Shown here piece by piece: positions 45,002 through 54,460 of a DNA stretch of 64,000 nt. Below the pieces are notes generated by a model. It did not search any database and had not been told where the DNA came from. It worked only from the letters and a program-made list of their open reading frames with translations. Origin of the DNA: Bradyrhizobium sp. sBnM-33 (GTDB lineage: Bacteria > Pseudomonadota > Alphaproteobacteria > Rhizobiales > Xanthobacteraceae); the NCBI RefSeq assembly GCF_032917945.1, contig NZ_CP136624.1, forward strand, positions 3,534,001-3,598,000, written 5' to 3'. Both the position numbers and the translations under genes were made by a program. The number at the start of each line of letters is the position of its first letter. Position 1 is the first letter of the stretch.

Positions 45002-45214
45002 TCAGCGCCCCAATGCATCGCGCCTGCTTTTGTTCGTGCGAACAGGTGCAGACAAGGCACTCTCAACCTTCTTCCGGCTGCTGCCAACTTTTCTGACCGC
45101 CTTCTTCACACCGGATGCTGACTTCCGAGTTTTCCTCATCGTAGAGCACCTCGTAGTCCCGGCCACTGGCCACGCGAGCGCGATCCTGGGCCGCCGACTG
45201 CAAATGGTCAGCGC
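45002..45214 (-). pseudogene. DUF3606-like gene, frameshifted
   Basis: LQSAAQDRARVASGRDYEVL reads in one frame and SGVKKAVRKVGSSRKKVESA in another, joined near 45,110. It is the paralogue of 35,259-35,444 (D-Y-E-V, then A-V-K-K-V-G-S-S). No ATG is visible at the front. Confidence 0.7.
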
Positions 45215-45382
45215 GGGCTATTACCCCAGACCGCACTCGGTGCGGCGATGGCCGATCTAGAGATGACTCAACCCAAATCACTCGCTAGACTTGCGCGACG
45301 AGCTTCCCGCCTAGAAACCCAAGGACCGCAATGGCAAAAAGATTTTGATGCAAACGGTCTGACATTGTGTGGAGTAGCGTAA

Positions 45383-45963
45383 ATGAGTTTCGTCAGCGCG
45401 AACGACCATGCCAATCCCGTTAGTCCACAAGATCCGCTGTACTACGCACCGCGCTCGGCGCGCAGTATAGCGGACCCACGATTAAATTCGATGCAGCAGA
45501 CGAGAGCAGACCCAGACAGTCTGCCTCCTGCTTCCTCCTTGTCTCGTTTTGATGAGATGCGCGAGGAAGCTTTCGCCAAGTACACCCGTCCGCTGGAGTC
45601 CCAACTCGTTCACGAACGCCGTCGATCACGCGCACTGCTCGCCACTGCTGGCGGAATTATCGCAGCGATTGGTGTCACTGTTGTTGTGGCGCTTCTTTTT
45701 CTGAACGGATTTCCGAAGCCAAAAAGTGATCCCTCGGAACTTTCCGTTTCCATTTCCACTCCTGCATCGGCTACGCCGGCTCAAGTGACGTCCGAAGACT
45801 CTCAAGCGCTGCTTCAGAGATTCAAGCAATTCAAACGGTGCAAGGAAGCGAAAACCCGAAACACGCTGCTTCCGAACTCACCGCCGCTGGAACGGTGAAA
45901 GAACGCCCCGATACATCCCAAGCTCTGCTTGAAAAATTCATTCAGTGGCAGCAAAGGAATTAG
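45383..45963 (+). pseudogene. Membrane protein gene with a late frameshift
   Basis: ATG 45383: MSFVSANDHANPVSPQDPLY, SLSRFDEMREEAFAKYTRPL, then one membrane helix (ALLATAGGIIAAIGVTVVVA) and a Ser/Thr-rich external part. Near 45,835 the frame slips; downstream VKERPDTSQALLEKFIQWQQ in another frame, ending at TAG 45,961, completes the protein and repeats the SQALLQRF motif seen before the break. As is, it ends at 45,898 with an altered tail (171 residues), so it may still be partly functional. Confidence 0.65.
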
Positions 45964-45989
45964 TGCCACGAATAGAACATCGAGCTGTA

Positions 45990-46327
45990 TCGCCGCTTCA
46001 AGTGCCGATGGAAACATGGTCAGGCTCTCGCCCGGCCTGTTCCAACCAATCGCCTCGGACGAAGTTGCTGCCATCTTTGCCGATGTGGCGCTCGCGGCGC
46101 CGCGAAGCGGCATCGTCGAAATCGCCGGCCCGGAACGAGCGCCGTTCAACGAAATCATAGCCCGCTATTTGAAGGCGGTCGGCGACCCGCGAGAGGTCGT
46201 GAGCGACCCCGAGGCCCGGTACTGGGGCGGCCGGGTCGAGGAGCACTCGCTCGTGCCGTTGGGCGAAGCGCGCCTCGGCCGCATCGGTTTCGACGAATGG
46301 CTCCGCCGCTCACGGGCAGGAGCCTGA
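45990..46327 (+). pseudogene. SDR/NmrA-like oxidoreductase, C-terminal fragment
   Basis: MVRLSPGLFQPIASDEVAAI, FADVALAAPRSGIVEIAGPE, RYWGGRVEEHSLVPLGEARL, GRIGFDEWLRRS is the C-terminal third of an atypical short-chain dehydrogenase. The NAD(P)-binding Rossmann half is absent; the left part joins directly to the preceding broken gene. Confidence 0.75.
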
Positions 46328-46354
46328 TCCGTTTCGCAACCGAAGGAGGGCTCC

Positions 46355-47011
46355 ATGAACCGCATCCTCTGTTCGCTGCTTGTCGCCACCCTGCCGTTCG
46401 GCAGCGTCCTCGCGGATGAGACGAAGTTTAAGAACGCCAAGGTGACCCTAGTCTACGAGCACGAACTGCCGAACGTGCCCGGCAAGAGTCCACGTGCAGT
46501 GCTCGTCGAGTACGGGCCGGGCGGCGGATCGCCCTCCCATCGGCATCCTTCGTCGGCATTTATCTATGCGCGCGTGCTGGAGGGAGCGATCCGCAGCAAA
46601 GTGAACGAGGCGCCGGAGCGTACTTATCAAGCCGGCGAGAGCTGGATCGAGCAGCCGGGTGATCATCACCAGATTAGCCAGAATGCCAGTACCACTGCTC
46701 CGGCGAAGCTGCTTGCCATATTCGTGGTCGACACAGGAGATCGTGAGATCGTAATTCCAGACAAGCAGTCGGGTCATCAGCGGCGGATCTCACTGCTATC
46801 GCTGACGCGGCTCGGCCGAACGCTTCATACAGCAGCCGATTTCGCCAAGAGCGCGCCGCTTCGGGCCGCCGCGTCCGAGCCAACAGGTCGGCACTTACAT
46901 CGTGAGGGGGAAGGAAGTTCTCCAACTTCGGCGATGGGAGCCGTTCAACTCCGCACCGAGATCGGCGCGCTCGGCCTTAAGGTGCCGCCGAGGCACGCGC
47001 CGACGAGTTGA
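46355..47011 (+). CDS. Cupin-domain secreted protein with an unusual C-terminal extension
   Basis: 218 residues from ATG 46355 (GGAGGGCTCC upstream). Signal peptide MNRILCSLLVATLPFGSVLA; cupin motif 1 GPGGGSPSHRHPSSAFIYAR and motif 2 ESWIEQPGDHHQISQNAST supply His ligands for a metal. Relatives end near IVIPDKQ (~residue 138). Here the frame continues ~75 residues through Arg/Ser-rich sequence without similarity, probably because the original stop was replaced. The cupin core should fold; its substrate is unknown. Confidence 0.8.
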   Translation: MNRILCSLLVATLPFGSVLADETKFKNAKVTLVYEHELPNVPGKSPRAVLVEYGPGGGSPSHRHPSSAFIYARVLEGAIRSKVNEAPERTYQAGESWIEQPGDHHQISQNASTTAPAKLLAIFVVDTGDREIVIPDKQSGHQRRISLLSLTRLGRTLHTAADFAKSAPLRAAASEPTGRHLHREGEGSSPTSAMGAVQLRTEIGALGLKVPPRHAPTS

Positions 47012-47265
47012 TGCAATAACCGAGGTCAACCCCACTCGGAATGTCTCTTCCTGGAAGTCTGGCAAGTCAAGCGAACTCCCAAACGACCAATGTTCCGAGA
47101 AGCGCCAGTCTGGTACCCGACATCCAAAAATAGATTTCGCCACTGCGATTTTGAGTTCGGTTGATACCACGAGAAGCGATCGAAGGATAAATGGAATATC
47201 GGGCTCGGGGCTTCGAGTCCGCAAGCGACCCGAAGCGAAAACCCGCCAACGGTGAATCGTTTTTG

Positions 47266-47491
47266 CTAACTTATTTTCAGCTGCGGCACTGCGTCGTTTA
47301 GGCCGAAATCTCTTGAGCGAGCGCCATCTTCTGCTTCATCAAAACCTTCGGCTAGCAATCCGCGCTTGAGCAGTTCTCGCACCGCTGATGCGGCTTGGCA
47401 TGCGCTTTTCAAAGCGCCAGTTGTCGACAAGTTTCAATTCGGCTGGAGTCAGCATGATCTGAAGGCGTTCTGCTCGATTCAGCTCACCCAT
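47266..47491 (-). pseudogene. Ribbon-helix-helix regulator, frameshifted
   Basis: ATG 47491 behind GGAGGGG: MGELNRAERLQIMLTPAELK, LVDNWRFEKRMPSRIS, then the frame slips near 47,375; the next frame reads VRELLKRGLLAEGFDEAEDG and ends at 47,266. Together they form the short RHH repressor type with M-P-S-R-x-x-A-x-R-E-L-L-K-R-G. Confidence 0.75.
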
Positions 47492-47775
47492 CTTCCCCTC
47501 CACAGCAAGGCAAGAAAGTACTCACTGGAAGTAAAAAGCGTCAAAAACGTTCCTTACTAATTAGACGTCACGCTGTGTTTAGCCGCCAAATCCGTCTAAA
47601 TTGCTCGTAACTCATTGGGCGCATTAAGTTTTTCCTCGCTTTAGTCGCCTGCCAGACAGACGAGCCAGCTTGGCGGGATAAGCCTTCACCCATCACCGCA
47701 CGGTCCTACGGCAGTTATCGGTGATGAGAACGCCTGTTGCGCGCTCCTGCCTTCCTCGAATGAATGGAGCAGCGC
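47492..47775. other. Intergenic, nothing recognised
   Basis: A/T-rich compared with its surroundings. It should contain the promoters of the divergent RHH remnant and KRR protein gene. Confidence 0.45.
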
Positions 47776-47979
47776 ATGGTCATCAAGCGTCGCCGTTTTA
47801 AACAAACCAAATCACTCGAAGAACGTCTTGCCCAAGATACAGCGCAACTACGCGAGCAAGCTAAGATGCTACCGCCCGGTCGCGTTCGAGAGCATGTTAT
47901 GCCTAGGATCAGACAGAACGAGGCTGCCTCTCATTGGTGCGAATTGCTTCGCTCGCCGGGGCTGCAGCTTTCTGAGTAA
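47776..47979 (+). CDS. Small KRR-type conserved hypothetical protein (copy 2)
   Basis: 67 residues from ATG 47776: MVIKRRRFKQTKSLEERLAQ, DTAQLREQAKMLPPGRVREH, then RQNEAASHWCELLRSPGLQL. Close to copy 3 (55,660) and related to copy 1 (29,198). Its stop is within TAAGGAG, a ribosome site that in copy 3 serves a second gene; here that second gene is replaced by a dispersed repeat. Confidence 0.75.
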   Translation: MVIKRRRFKQTKSLEERLAQDTAQLREQAKMLPPGRVREHVMPRIRQNEAASHWCELLRSPGLQLSE

Positions 47980-48009
47980 GGAGTATTGGGGTGGCCGACG
48001 TCCGCTGCT

Positions 48010-48105
48010 GGCACTTTTCGGAAGTAGTGGTCCCGAAGCTTGATGTCCGCAGTTGGAGGAAGACCGGAAGTAGTCGGCCGACGACCAAGAAGACGCGATT
48101 GACCC
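48010..48105. repeat. Dispersed repeat, copy 1
   Basis: TGGCACTTTTCGGAAGTAGT onward to GACGCGATTGA matches 57,787-57,882 with few changes. In the 57.8-kb copy the match stops where the IS110-type element starts, so this copy shows the unoccupied sequence (GCGATTGACCCATAAC). Confidence 0.75.
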
Positions 48106-48275
48106 ATAACAGAAATGACGGCGTTAAGCTGACGTTTACGCTGTGAGTTTGGGCTTTCCAATTTGCCCGGCCTTGCTCGCGGCGCTTCCATCGACGTGTT
48201 AGTTTACGCGCTAGTTCCGCTTGCTGGGGACGAGAGGTCACCCGATATGCGGTTGCGGATTGGCTGGAGGTGTAG

Positions 48276-48521
48276 GTGAGTTTCTTAGATTTCATTCTTG
48301 ACGTCGTAGGGTACGCGACAGCGCGATTATTGCTTCCAACCTTGACCTTTCAGAAAGTCAAAGTTGACGTTCTTTCTTCAGACGAAGTCGGCTTCAACTG
48401 GTTGGGCTTTAAACGCTTGCCCAACGGCGCATTGCTGTGCGACGCAGATTCGGCCGGATGGATAGGCGCGCTTTCTTGGCTGATCGTCCTCGCCGTAGCA
48501 ATCACCGTCGCCGTGCGATAG
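48276..48521 (+). CDS. Small membrane protein
   Basis: 81 residues from GTG 48276 with GGAGGTG just upstream. MSFLDFILDVVGYATARLLL is one helix and SAGWIGALSWLIVLAVAITV a second, with a hydrophilic loop between (VKVDVLSSDEVGFNWLGFKR). Function unknown. Confidence 0.65.
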   Translation: MSFLDFILDVVGYATARLLLPTLTFQKVKVDVLSSDEVGFNWLGFKRLPNGALLCDADSAGWIGALSWLIVLAVAITVAVR

Positions 48522-48706
48522 ATCGCCTTGTTATCACGTCGGCTATTGGACCCAGAGCAGTCATCAAGCTGCAGCGATTAGCGCGCGAAACGCACGCCGA
48601 GGCGCAGTGCTGCGAAGGTCGCTCACGTATGAAACATATCACATCCGCCCCGGTCGCCGCGTGTTAGATTTTTTGTAAGCGGATATCTCATCGCGGAGGC
48701 GCAGCC

Positions 48707-48949
48707 ATGCAAAAAGATCTTCCGAACAAGCGCGCAATCGTCATCGGCGCTAGCATGGGCGGTCTGCTAGCGGCTCGGGCCCTGGCCGACCCGGCCCGCG
48801 CTCGCTCGACCACCGGTCCCATATTCCGACTTGAACGGCATAAGCTCGAATTTGGGAGGCATCTTAGCCGGGAAGAAGCTTGGTCGTCGCTGCATCCGCA
48901 GGGCCGTTCGGAACATCCTGCAAGAGATGTGGAACACAGGTCGCCCTGA
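48707..48949 (+). pseudogene. FAD-dependent monooxygenase, N-terminal remnant
   Basis: MQKDLPNKRAIVIGASMGGL, LAARALAD is the beta-alpha-beta FAD-binding start of a flavoprotein monooxygenase. After ~28 residues the sequence changes to unrelated material and stops at 48,949; the remaining ~350 residues are gone. Confidence 0.75.
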
Positions 48950-49030
48950 AACTTCCCTCCCTTACGTCCGTTGATTCCCCGCCATAGCTTCCGGTTTGGC
49001 TTTTGTACCCCTGTTGCGTTGGAGTTTCCG

Positions 49031-50056
49031 GTGCCGGCGTCCCGACCCTATTGGAAGGGCTATCTGAAGCTGTCCTTTGTCTCGTGTCCTGTCGCGCTCT
49101 ATCCCGCAATTTCGGCGGCCGAGCGGATCTCCTTCCGGCAGGTCAACCGGCGAACAGGCCATCGCCTCAAACAGAAACTCATCGACTCCGTTACCGGCCA
49201 AGCCATAGACGCAGCCGACAAGGCGCGCGGCTATGAGGTCGGCGAGAACGAATTTCTGCTGGTCGAGGACCGCGACCTTGAGCGGGCACGACGCGAGCGC
49301 CCGGCGCCTGGTGAGGTGGAGCTTGCCGCCCCGCCCCTCCGTGAAAGCCCGCCAACCGTTCCCGCCAGCCTTCACGACGAGCCCGCCAAAGAGGGCGCCG
49401 CCGACTATGATGATGAAGACGAAGAGCAGGAGGAAGCCGTCACTTTCCGGCGGCCGCAGAACACGCGCACAATCCAAATCGAGCACTTCCTTCCCGCCGG
49501 GCAGATCGACTCGCGATATTTCGAGAAGCCGTACTACATCATGCCCCGCGAGGAGATCAGTCAGGAATCGTTTGCGGTGATCCGAGATGCGATGAGCCGA
49601 GAGGCCGTTGTAGGCCTTGCGCGCGTGGTGCTGTCCTCACGCGAGCGGCCGTTTCTGCTCGAGCCGACGGGCCGCGGCCTCCGCGGCGTAACGCTGCGCT
49701 TCGCGCACGAGGTCCGAAATGAGTCGGAGTATTTCGGCGCGATTCCGGAGATGAAGCTGCCGCCCGAAATGATGAAGCTCGCGCAGCACATCATCCGGAC
49801 GAAGTCGGCCGATTTCGATCCAGCTATGCTGGAGGATCACTATCGCCGCGCGCTCGTGCGCATCCTGCGCAGGAAACAGGCAAAACGTCCCGTCCAGCCC
49901 CCTGCAGTCAAGCCGTCACGTGAGAACGTCGTCAACCTCATGGACGCGCTCCGGCGAAGCGTCGCCGCCGAGCGCCCGGCAAAGCCTTCCCGCCGGAGCG
50001 GCGCGGCGAAACCGGCCACGGGAAGGCGCGGCGGGCGCCACCGCACAGCCGGTTGA
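49031..50056 (+). CDS. ku: Ku protein, DNA non-homologous end joining
   Basis: 341 residues from GTG 49031 (GGAG upstream). The Ku core starts YWKGYLKLSFVSCPVALYPA and RISFRQVNRRTGHRLKQKLI, and continues YFEKPYYIMPREE, LARVVLSSRERPFLLEPTGR and GLRGVTLRFAHEVR. Ku homodimers ring DNA ends and recruit LigD-type ligases. Between the two halves (~residues 95-155) lies a Pro/Glu/Asp-rich insert with DYDDEDEEQEEAV. The tail is Lys/Arg/Ala-rich, as in many rhizobial Ku proteins. The ATG at 48,971 precedes conserved sequence. Confidence 0.92.
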   Translation: MPASRPYWKGYLKLSFVSCPVALYPAISAAERISFRQVNRRTGHRLKQKLIDSVTGQAIDAADKARGYEVGENEFLLVEDRDLERARRERPAPGEVELAAPPLRESPPTVPASLHDEPAKEGAADYDDEDEEQEEAVTFRRPQNTRTIQIEHFLPAGQIDSRYFEKPYYIMPREEISQESFAVIRDAMSREAVVGLARVVLSSRERPFLLEPTGRGLRGVTLRFAHEVRNESEYFGAIPEMKLPPEMMKLAQHIIRTKSADFDPAMLEDHYRRALVRILRRKQAKRPVQPPAVKPSRENVVNLMDALRRSVAAERPAKPSRRSGAAKPATGRRGGRHRTAG

Positions 50057-50227
50057 CCAAACGGGGCCATAGCTTCAGCAGCTCCCGCTCTTCGGGCCCA
50101 CTGCTAAACAGTGGCGTTTGTCTTGTTTTGGAATCAGGCCGACAGCTTACGCCTCCTAATGCCTCCTGAAACCTCAAGGAACCCCCTGTGATCAGAAAGG
50201 TTCATTTGGGGTGAGATAGGAGGCGGT

Positions 50228-51375
50228 GTGTTGCTGATCGAGTCACCAGATAGCGCGCAGGCCATCGTCGACCCGCGGGATGCCGCCGAATCTGCGGGTC
50301 TGAGATATGTTTCCGACGAACGGCCCGGTATTCGGCGCAAGAAGGCAGGGACGGGATTCAGCTACACACAGCCCGATGGCTCAAAACTCATCGAGCCCGA
50401 CGCGCTGAAGCGGATCAGGGCACTCGCGATCCCGCCCGCCTGGACCGACGTGTGGATCTGCCCGTTTTCAGATGGCCATATCCAAGCAACCGGCCGTGAC
50501 TCTAAGGGACGCAAGCAATATCGCTACCATGCGCACTTCCGCGAGGTGCGGGAAAGCACGAAGTACGAGCATGTGGTGGCATTTGCAGAGGCGCTGTCTT
50601 CCATTCGGGAAACAGTGCGCGAGCAGATGGCATTGCGAGGCCTGCCGCGGAAAAAGTTCTGGCAACCATCGTGCATCTCCTGGAGACCACGTTGATCCGC
50701 GTAGGGAATGACGATTACGCCAGGCACAACAACAGCTATGGCCTGACCACGTTGAAGAACCGGCACGCGGCGGTCGAGGGAAACGAGGTACGTTTCCGCT
50801 TCATCGGTAAAGGCGGCAAACAATAGTCGCTGCGCGTTCGAGACCGGCGCGTCGCGAAGATCATCAGGGCCTGCCAGGAGCTTCCCGGGCAGGAGCTGCT
50901 TCAATACATCGATGAGCAAGGCAATTGTCAGCATGTCACGTCGACCGACGTGAATGAGTACCTCAAGTCCATTACCGGTAAAGACATTACTGCAAAGGAT
51001 TTCCGAACCTGGGCGGGGACGGTGCTGGCGGCCATGGCCCTGAGCGAACTTGAGAGCTTCGACAGCGCCGCTCAGGCCAAGTGCAATCTTCGCAACGCGA
51101 TCGAAAAAGTCTCCGCACGGCTCGGCAACACGCCGACCATCTGCAGGAAGTGCTACATACATCCGGAGGTGCTGAACTCCTATATGGATGGAGACCTGGT
51201 CCTTGAGATCAAGTCACAAGCTGAGAGCGAGCTTCGGAGCGCTGTCGAAAATCTGAAGCCGGAGGAAGCCGCCGTGCTCGCGTTGCTGCGCGGCCGGCTC
51301 GCCAAAGAGGCGGAGCAGCCCGAAAGCGCCGATCCCAAAGGGTCGTCCGGCAAGCGGCGGGCGCACGCTGCTTGA
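50228..51375 (+). pseudogene. DNA topoisomerase IB, one frameshift and one stop
   Basis: GTG 50228 behind AGGAGGCG. Frame one gives SAGLRYVSDERPGIRRKKAG through GRKQYRYHAHFREVRESTKY and REQMALRGLPR. A shift at ~50,655 moves to EKVLATIVHLLETTLIRVGN and FRFIGKGGKQ, where TAG 50,830-50,832 stands for the usual Trp. Then KDFRTWAGTVLAAMALSELE and NTPTICRKCYIHPEVLNSYM, with the active-site Tyr, follow. Every catalytic residue survives, so decay is recent. Enzymes of this family relax supercoils through a 3'-phosphotyrosine link. Next to ku, as in several rhizobia. Confidence 0.88.
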
Positions 51376-51735
51376 CTGTTAGTTTGCCGATTCCATCAAC
51401 TGATAATGCGATTGCCACCCTGTCTTCTCCATTGACTTCGATGCCCTTACTACAGCCGGGCCCTGGTTTTGGCTCTTCCCGAGCCGATGCGCCAACCTCT
51501 CAGCTCGAGGCGGGCTGCTAGGCTCGGCGAGTGTCCGGTTTGCGCTAAAGCCGCCCGCCCCGCCAGGTCGCGTTCTGACCCCGGATCGGACAACACCGCG
51601 GCCCGCTCCGAACCCGTCGGACGGGGCTGGACTGACTGAACGTTTCGAGCAGCAATCGCTTTATGCTCTTGATGGATCAGACACTCCGATCGTGCGTTTA
51701 CGTTGGGTCATCCCAATACGGAAAAGGCCGCGGCT
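51376..51735. other. Intergenic region before the transporter fusion gene
   Basis: About 360 bases without a supportable gene; expected to hold the promoter of the large transporter gene. Confidence 0.5.
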
Positions 51736-54144
51736 ATGGCGGACTTTGCTCCAGTCTCGCCTCGATCTTCACCAGCCACTCAGCCCACAGGCTCGCCGAT
51801 CCTGACGGCCGGCGGCATCGTCCTTGCAATCGGAGGACTCTATTTCGGCCGAGATATCTTTGTTCCCTTCGCCCTCGCCATCCTCTTAAGCTTCGTTCTC
51901 ACACCGTTGGTAAACTTTCTAGGACGCTGGAGGTTGCCCCGCATTGCCGCGGTGCTGATTGCCGTTACCCTTGCCTTTGTCCTGATTACAGGCGTCGCCT
52001 TCGTGGTGGGGCGCCAGCTCGTCCAACTCGCTAACAATCTTCCGAGCTATCAGACTACCATCACTCAGAAAATCCGGTCCTTGCAGGAGTCCGCCCCTGG
52101 CGGCGGCGTCCTCGATAATATTACCAGAACGATAGAGGATCTCGGCAAGGACATCTCGGGCGACGAGAGGAAGCCTGAAGAAGCACAGCCTCGCGTCGGA
52201 GCCGGCCCTAAGTCTCCCGAGCCGGTCACCGTGCGCCTAGAGGCACCACGGCCAAAACCCCTTGAGATTATCCGATCCGTAGTCGGCCCGCTGTTAGCGC
52301 CGCTCGCCACTGCCGGGCTGGTCGTCATCTTCGTGATCTTCGTGCTGCTAGAGCGGGAGGACCTGCGCGATCGCTTCATCAAACTCGCAGGGGCCGGAGA
52401 CCTTCAGAAAAGTACGCAGGCCATCAACGACGCCACCGCCCGGGTCAGTCGTTACCTCCTGATGCAGCTCGTCGTGAATCTGACCTACGGCATTCCGATT
52501 GGCATTGCCCTTTACTTCATTGGCGTGCCCAATGCCCCGCTGTGGGGGCTGCTAGCCGCGGTCCTCCGATTCATCCCGTATCTCGGTCCCTTTCTGGCCG
52601 CCCTATTTCCTATTGCCCTTGCAGTCGCCGTTGATCCTGGCTGGACCCTGTTATTCTGGGTGGTCGGGGTGTTCCTCGTGGCTGAACTGATTAGCAACAA
52701 TGTCGTCGAGCCATGGCTTTACGGCGCCAGCACAGGCCTGTCCTCTCTGGCCATCATCATTGCGGCAATCTTCTGGACCATGCTGTGGGGCCCTGTCGGC
52801 CTGTTCCTAGCGACGCCCCTGACCGTCTGCGCGGTCGTCATCGGGCGCTACGTCCCGCAACTCGAGTTCCTGGGCGTGCTTCTTGGCAGCGATCCGGTGC
52901 TTGCGCCGGAGGAGCAGCTTTATCAACGCCTGCTAGCCGGCAACCTGGAAGAGGCGGTGGAGATTGCTGAAGACTATGTCGACAAATACTCCTCGCACGA
53001 GTTCTATGATAACGTGGCCATACCGGCACTGCGCCTTGCGGAAAACGATCGCCAGCGCAGCACGACGGATACCAATTACCGGCGGCTAGTTGCCGACACG
53101 GCGATCTCTGTTGTGCGGGAGGTCGAGGACCATATCCGGGAAAAGGCCTCCTCAGCGGCCGAGCGGGGCGAAGATCGCACAGCTGAGCGGCTACCGTGCG
53201 TTCTCTGCGTCGCCGGCCGCACGGAGCTAGATCACGCGGCGGCGGAGATGATGGCGCAGGTGCTCGAGGAGCGGAGCATCAGCGCCAAGGTCCTGCCGCC
53301 GATCGCAGTCAGCCAGGGAGCGTTGGGGCAGCTTGGTCTCGAAGGCGTCGACGTGGTGTGCCTGTCCTATCTGCATCCCCAGCCGCAGGTCTATGCCCGG
53401 TACATCCTCCGTCGTCTGCGTCGCCGAGCCCCCCATGTGAAGCTCATCGTCTGCTCCTGGAATCTGGCGCACGGTACGCAACAAATGGAAGAGCTCAACA
53501 AGCAGATGGCGGCCGATGCGGTATTCGCCTCGCTTGAAGGCTGTATCAAGCAAGTTGATGAATGGATGTGCCGCCCAGCATCTGCCAGCGGTACGCGTCC
53601 GGTGCTTCCTGACGTTAGGCAAGAACAGGTTGCAGCGCTGCACAGCCTCGGTTTGGCCGCTGCGAAAGGACAGCAGTTCGATGAGGCGTCCAAGAAGATC
53701 GCGCAGGCGTTCAATGTCCCGATCGCACTCGTATCTCTGGCTGACGATATTCACCCGACTCAGCCAGACGCAACAGACCTGTCGCAGGAAAATCAGGCCA
53801 TCAATCAGGCTCCTCATGAGGAGCCGCTCGGCGCATACGTGATCGCGGCAAACGAAGTGCTGGTTTCCGAAGACGTGACCGAGGACCCACGCTTTGCCGA
53901 CGATCCACGCGTGCTGGAGAAGGGCATTCGGTTTTACGCAGGCGTCCCCTTGCGGACCTCAGCTGGACACGTCGTAGGCTCCCTTTGCATCGTTGACACG
54001 CAGCCCCGCGAGTTTGTAGATCGAGATCGCCAACGCCTCCAGCAGATGGCCAACGATTTGATTGGTCAAATCGAGAGCCGCGCTACGGATCCTGCGGTTG
54101 CCCTTTCGGACCCAATTGGATCAAGCGCTGCATCCAGGTCTTAA
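51736..54144 (+). CDS. AI-2E-family transporter fused to a B12-binding-like fold and a GAF domain
   Basis: 802 residues from ATG 51736. Residues ~20-400 are an AI-2E family permease: several helices (FVPFALAILLSFVLTPLVNF; AAVLRFIPYLGPFLAALFPI; SSLAIIIAAIFWTMLWGPVG). Residues ~405-490 are helical (YQRLLAGNLEEAVEIAEDYV), and ~495-620 form a Rossmann-like unit starting LPCVLCVAGRTELDHAAAEM like B12-binding domains, though the full D-x-H-x-x-G motif is not kept. A GAF domain ends the protein (QAFNVPIALVSLADD; FYAGVPLRTSAGHVVGSLCI). AI-2E relatives export autoinducer-2 or exchange ions; the cytosolic domains suggest ligand-controlled transport. A histidine kinase follows. Confidence 0.88.
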   Translation: MADFAPVSPRSSPATQPTGSPILTAGGIVLAIGGLYFGRDIFVPFALAILLSFVLTPLVNFLGRWRLPRIAAVLIAVTLAFVLITGVAFVVGRQLVQLANNLPSYQTTITQKIRSLQESAPGGGVLDNITRTIEDLGKDISGDERKPEEAQPRVGAGPKSPEPVTVRLEAPRPKPLEIIRSVVGPLLAPLATAGLVVIFVIFVLLEREDLRDRFIKLAGAGDLQKSTQAINDATARVSRYLLMQLVVNLTYGIPIGIALYFIGVPNAPLWGLLAAVLRFIPYLGPFLAALFPIALAVAVDPGWTLLFWVVGVFLVAELISNNVVEPWLYGASTGLSSLAIIIAAIFWTMLWGPVGLFLATPLTVCAVVIGRYVPQLEFLGVLLGSDPVLAPEEQLYQRLLAGNLEEAVEIAEDYVDKYSSHEFYDNVAIPALRLAENDRQRSTTDTNYRRLVADTAISVVREVEDHIREKASSAAERGEDRTAERLPCVLCVAGRTELDHAAAEMMAQVLEERSISAKVLPPIAVSQGALGQLGLEGVDVVCLSYLHPQPQVYARYILRRLRRRAPHVKLIVCSWNLAHGTQQMEELNKQMAADAVFASLEGCIKQVDEWMCRPASASGTRPVLPDVRQEQVAALHSLGLAAAKGQQFDEASKKIAQAFNVPIALVSLADDIHPTQPDATDLSQENQAINQAPHEEPLGAYVIAANEVLVSEDVTEDPRFADDPRVLEKGIRFYAGVPLRTSAGHVVGSLCIVDTQPREFVDRDRQRLQQMANDLIGQIESRATDPAVALSDPIGSSAASRS

Positions 54145-54460
54145 TTGTTCAGTGCTTTGTAGATGGGCATTACCGAACGGACATCGCACCACCGCCAGTT
54201 CATGTTCGGGGCCAAGCGAAAGCGAACCGACGGGGACTTCCGAGTTTGGCCCTTTGCCGACATGCCGTCCATTCCGCTTCATGTCTGCCTTTGAGGGTAG
54301 AGCGGACGCACTGATCAAGCGGGCCGACTTCCGCTATTGACCCCAAAGGCGACCTCATGAACTGGCACCAGATTTCTACGTTGGCGGGGTCAACGCTGGA
54401 CGGAACATTGGTGCTATGATGTTGCCGAAGGCCGCGGAGCTTCTGGACTAGGGGGTCCCT
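54145..54460. other. Gap with a dispersed-repeat fragment
   Basis: On the minus strand ISASALPSKADMKRN and neighbours (54,240-54,310) are the translation of a common rhizobial repeat rather than a gene. No CDS is supportable. Confidence 0.45.
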
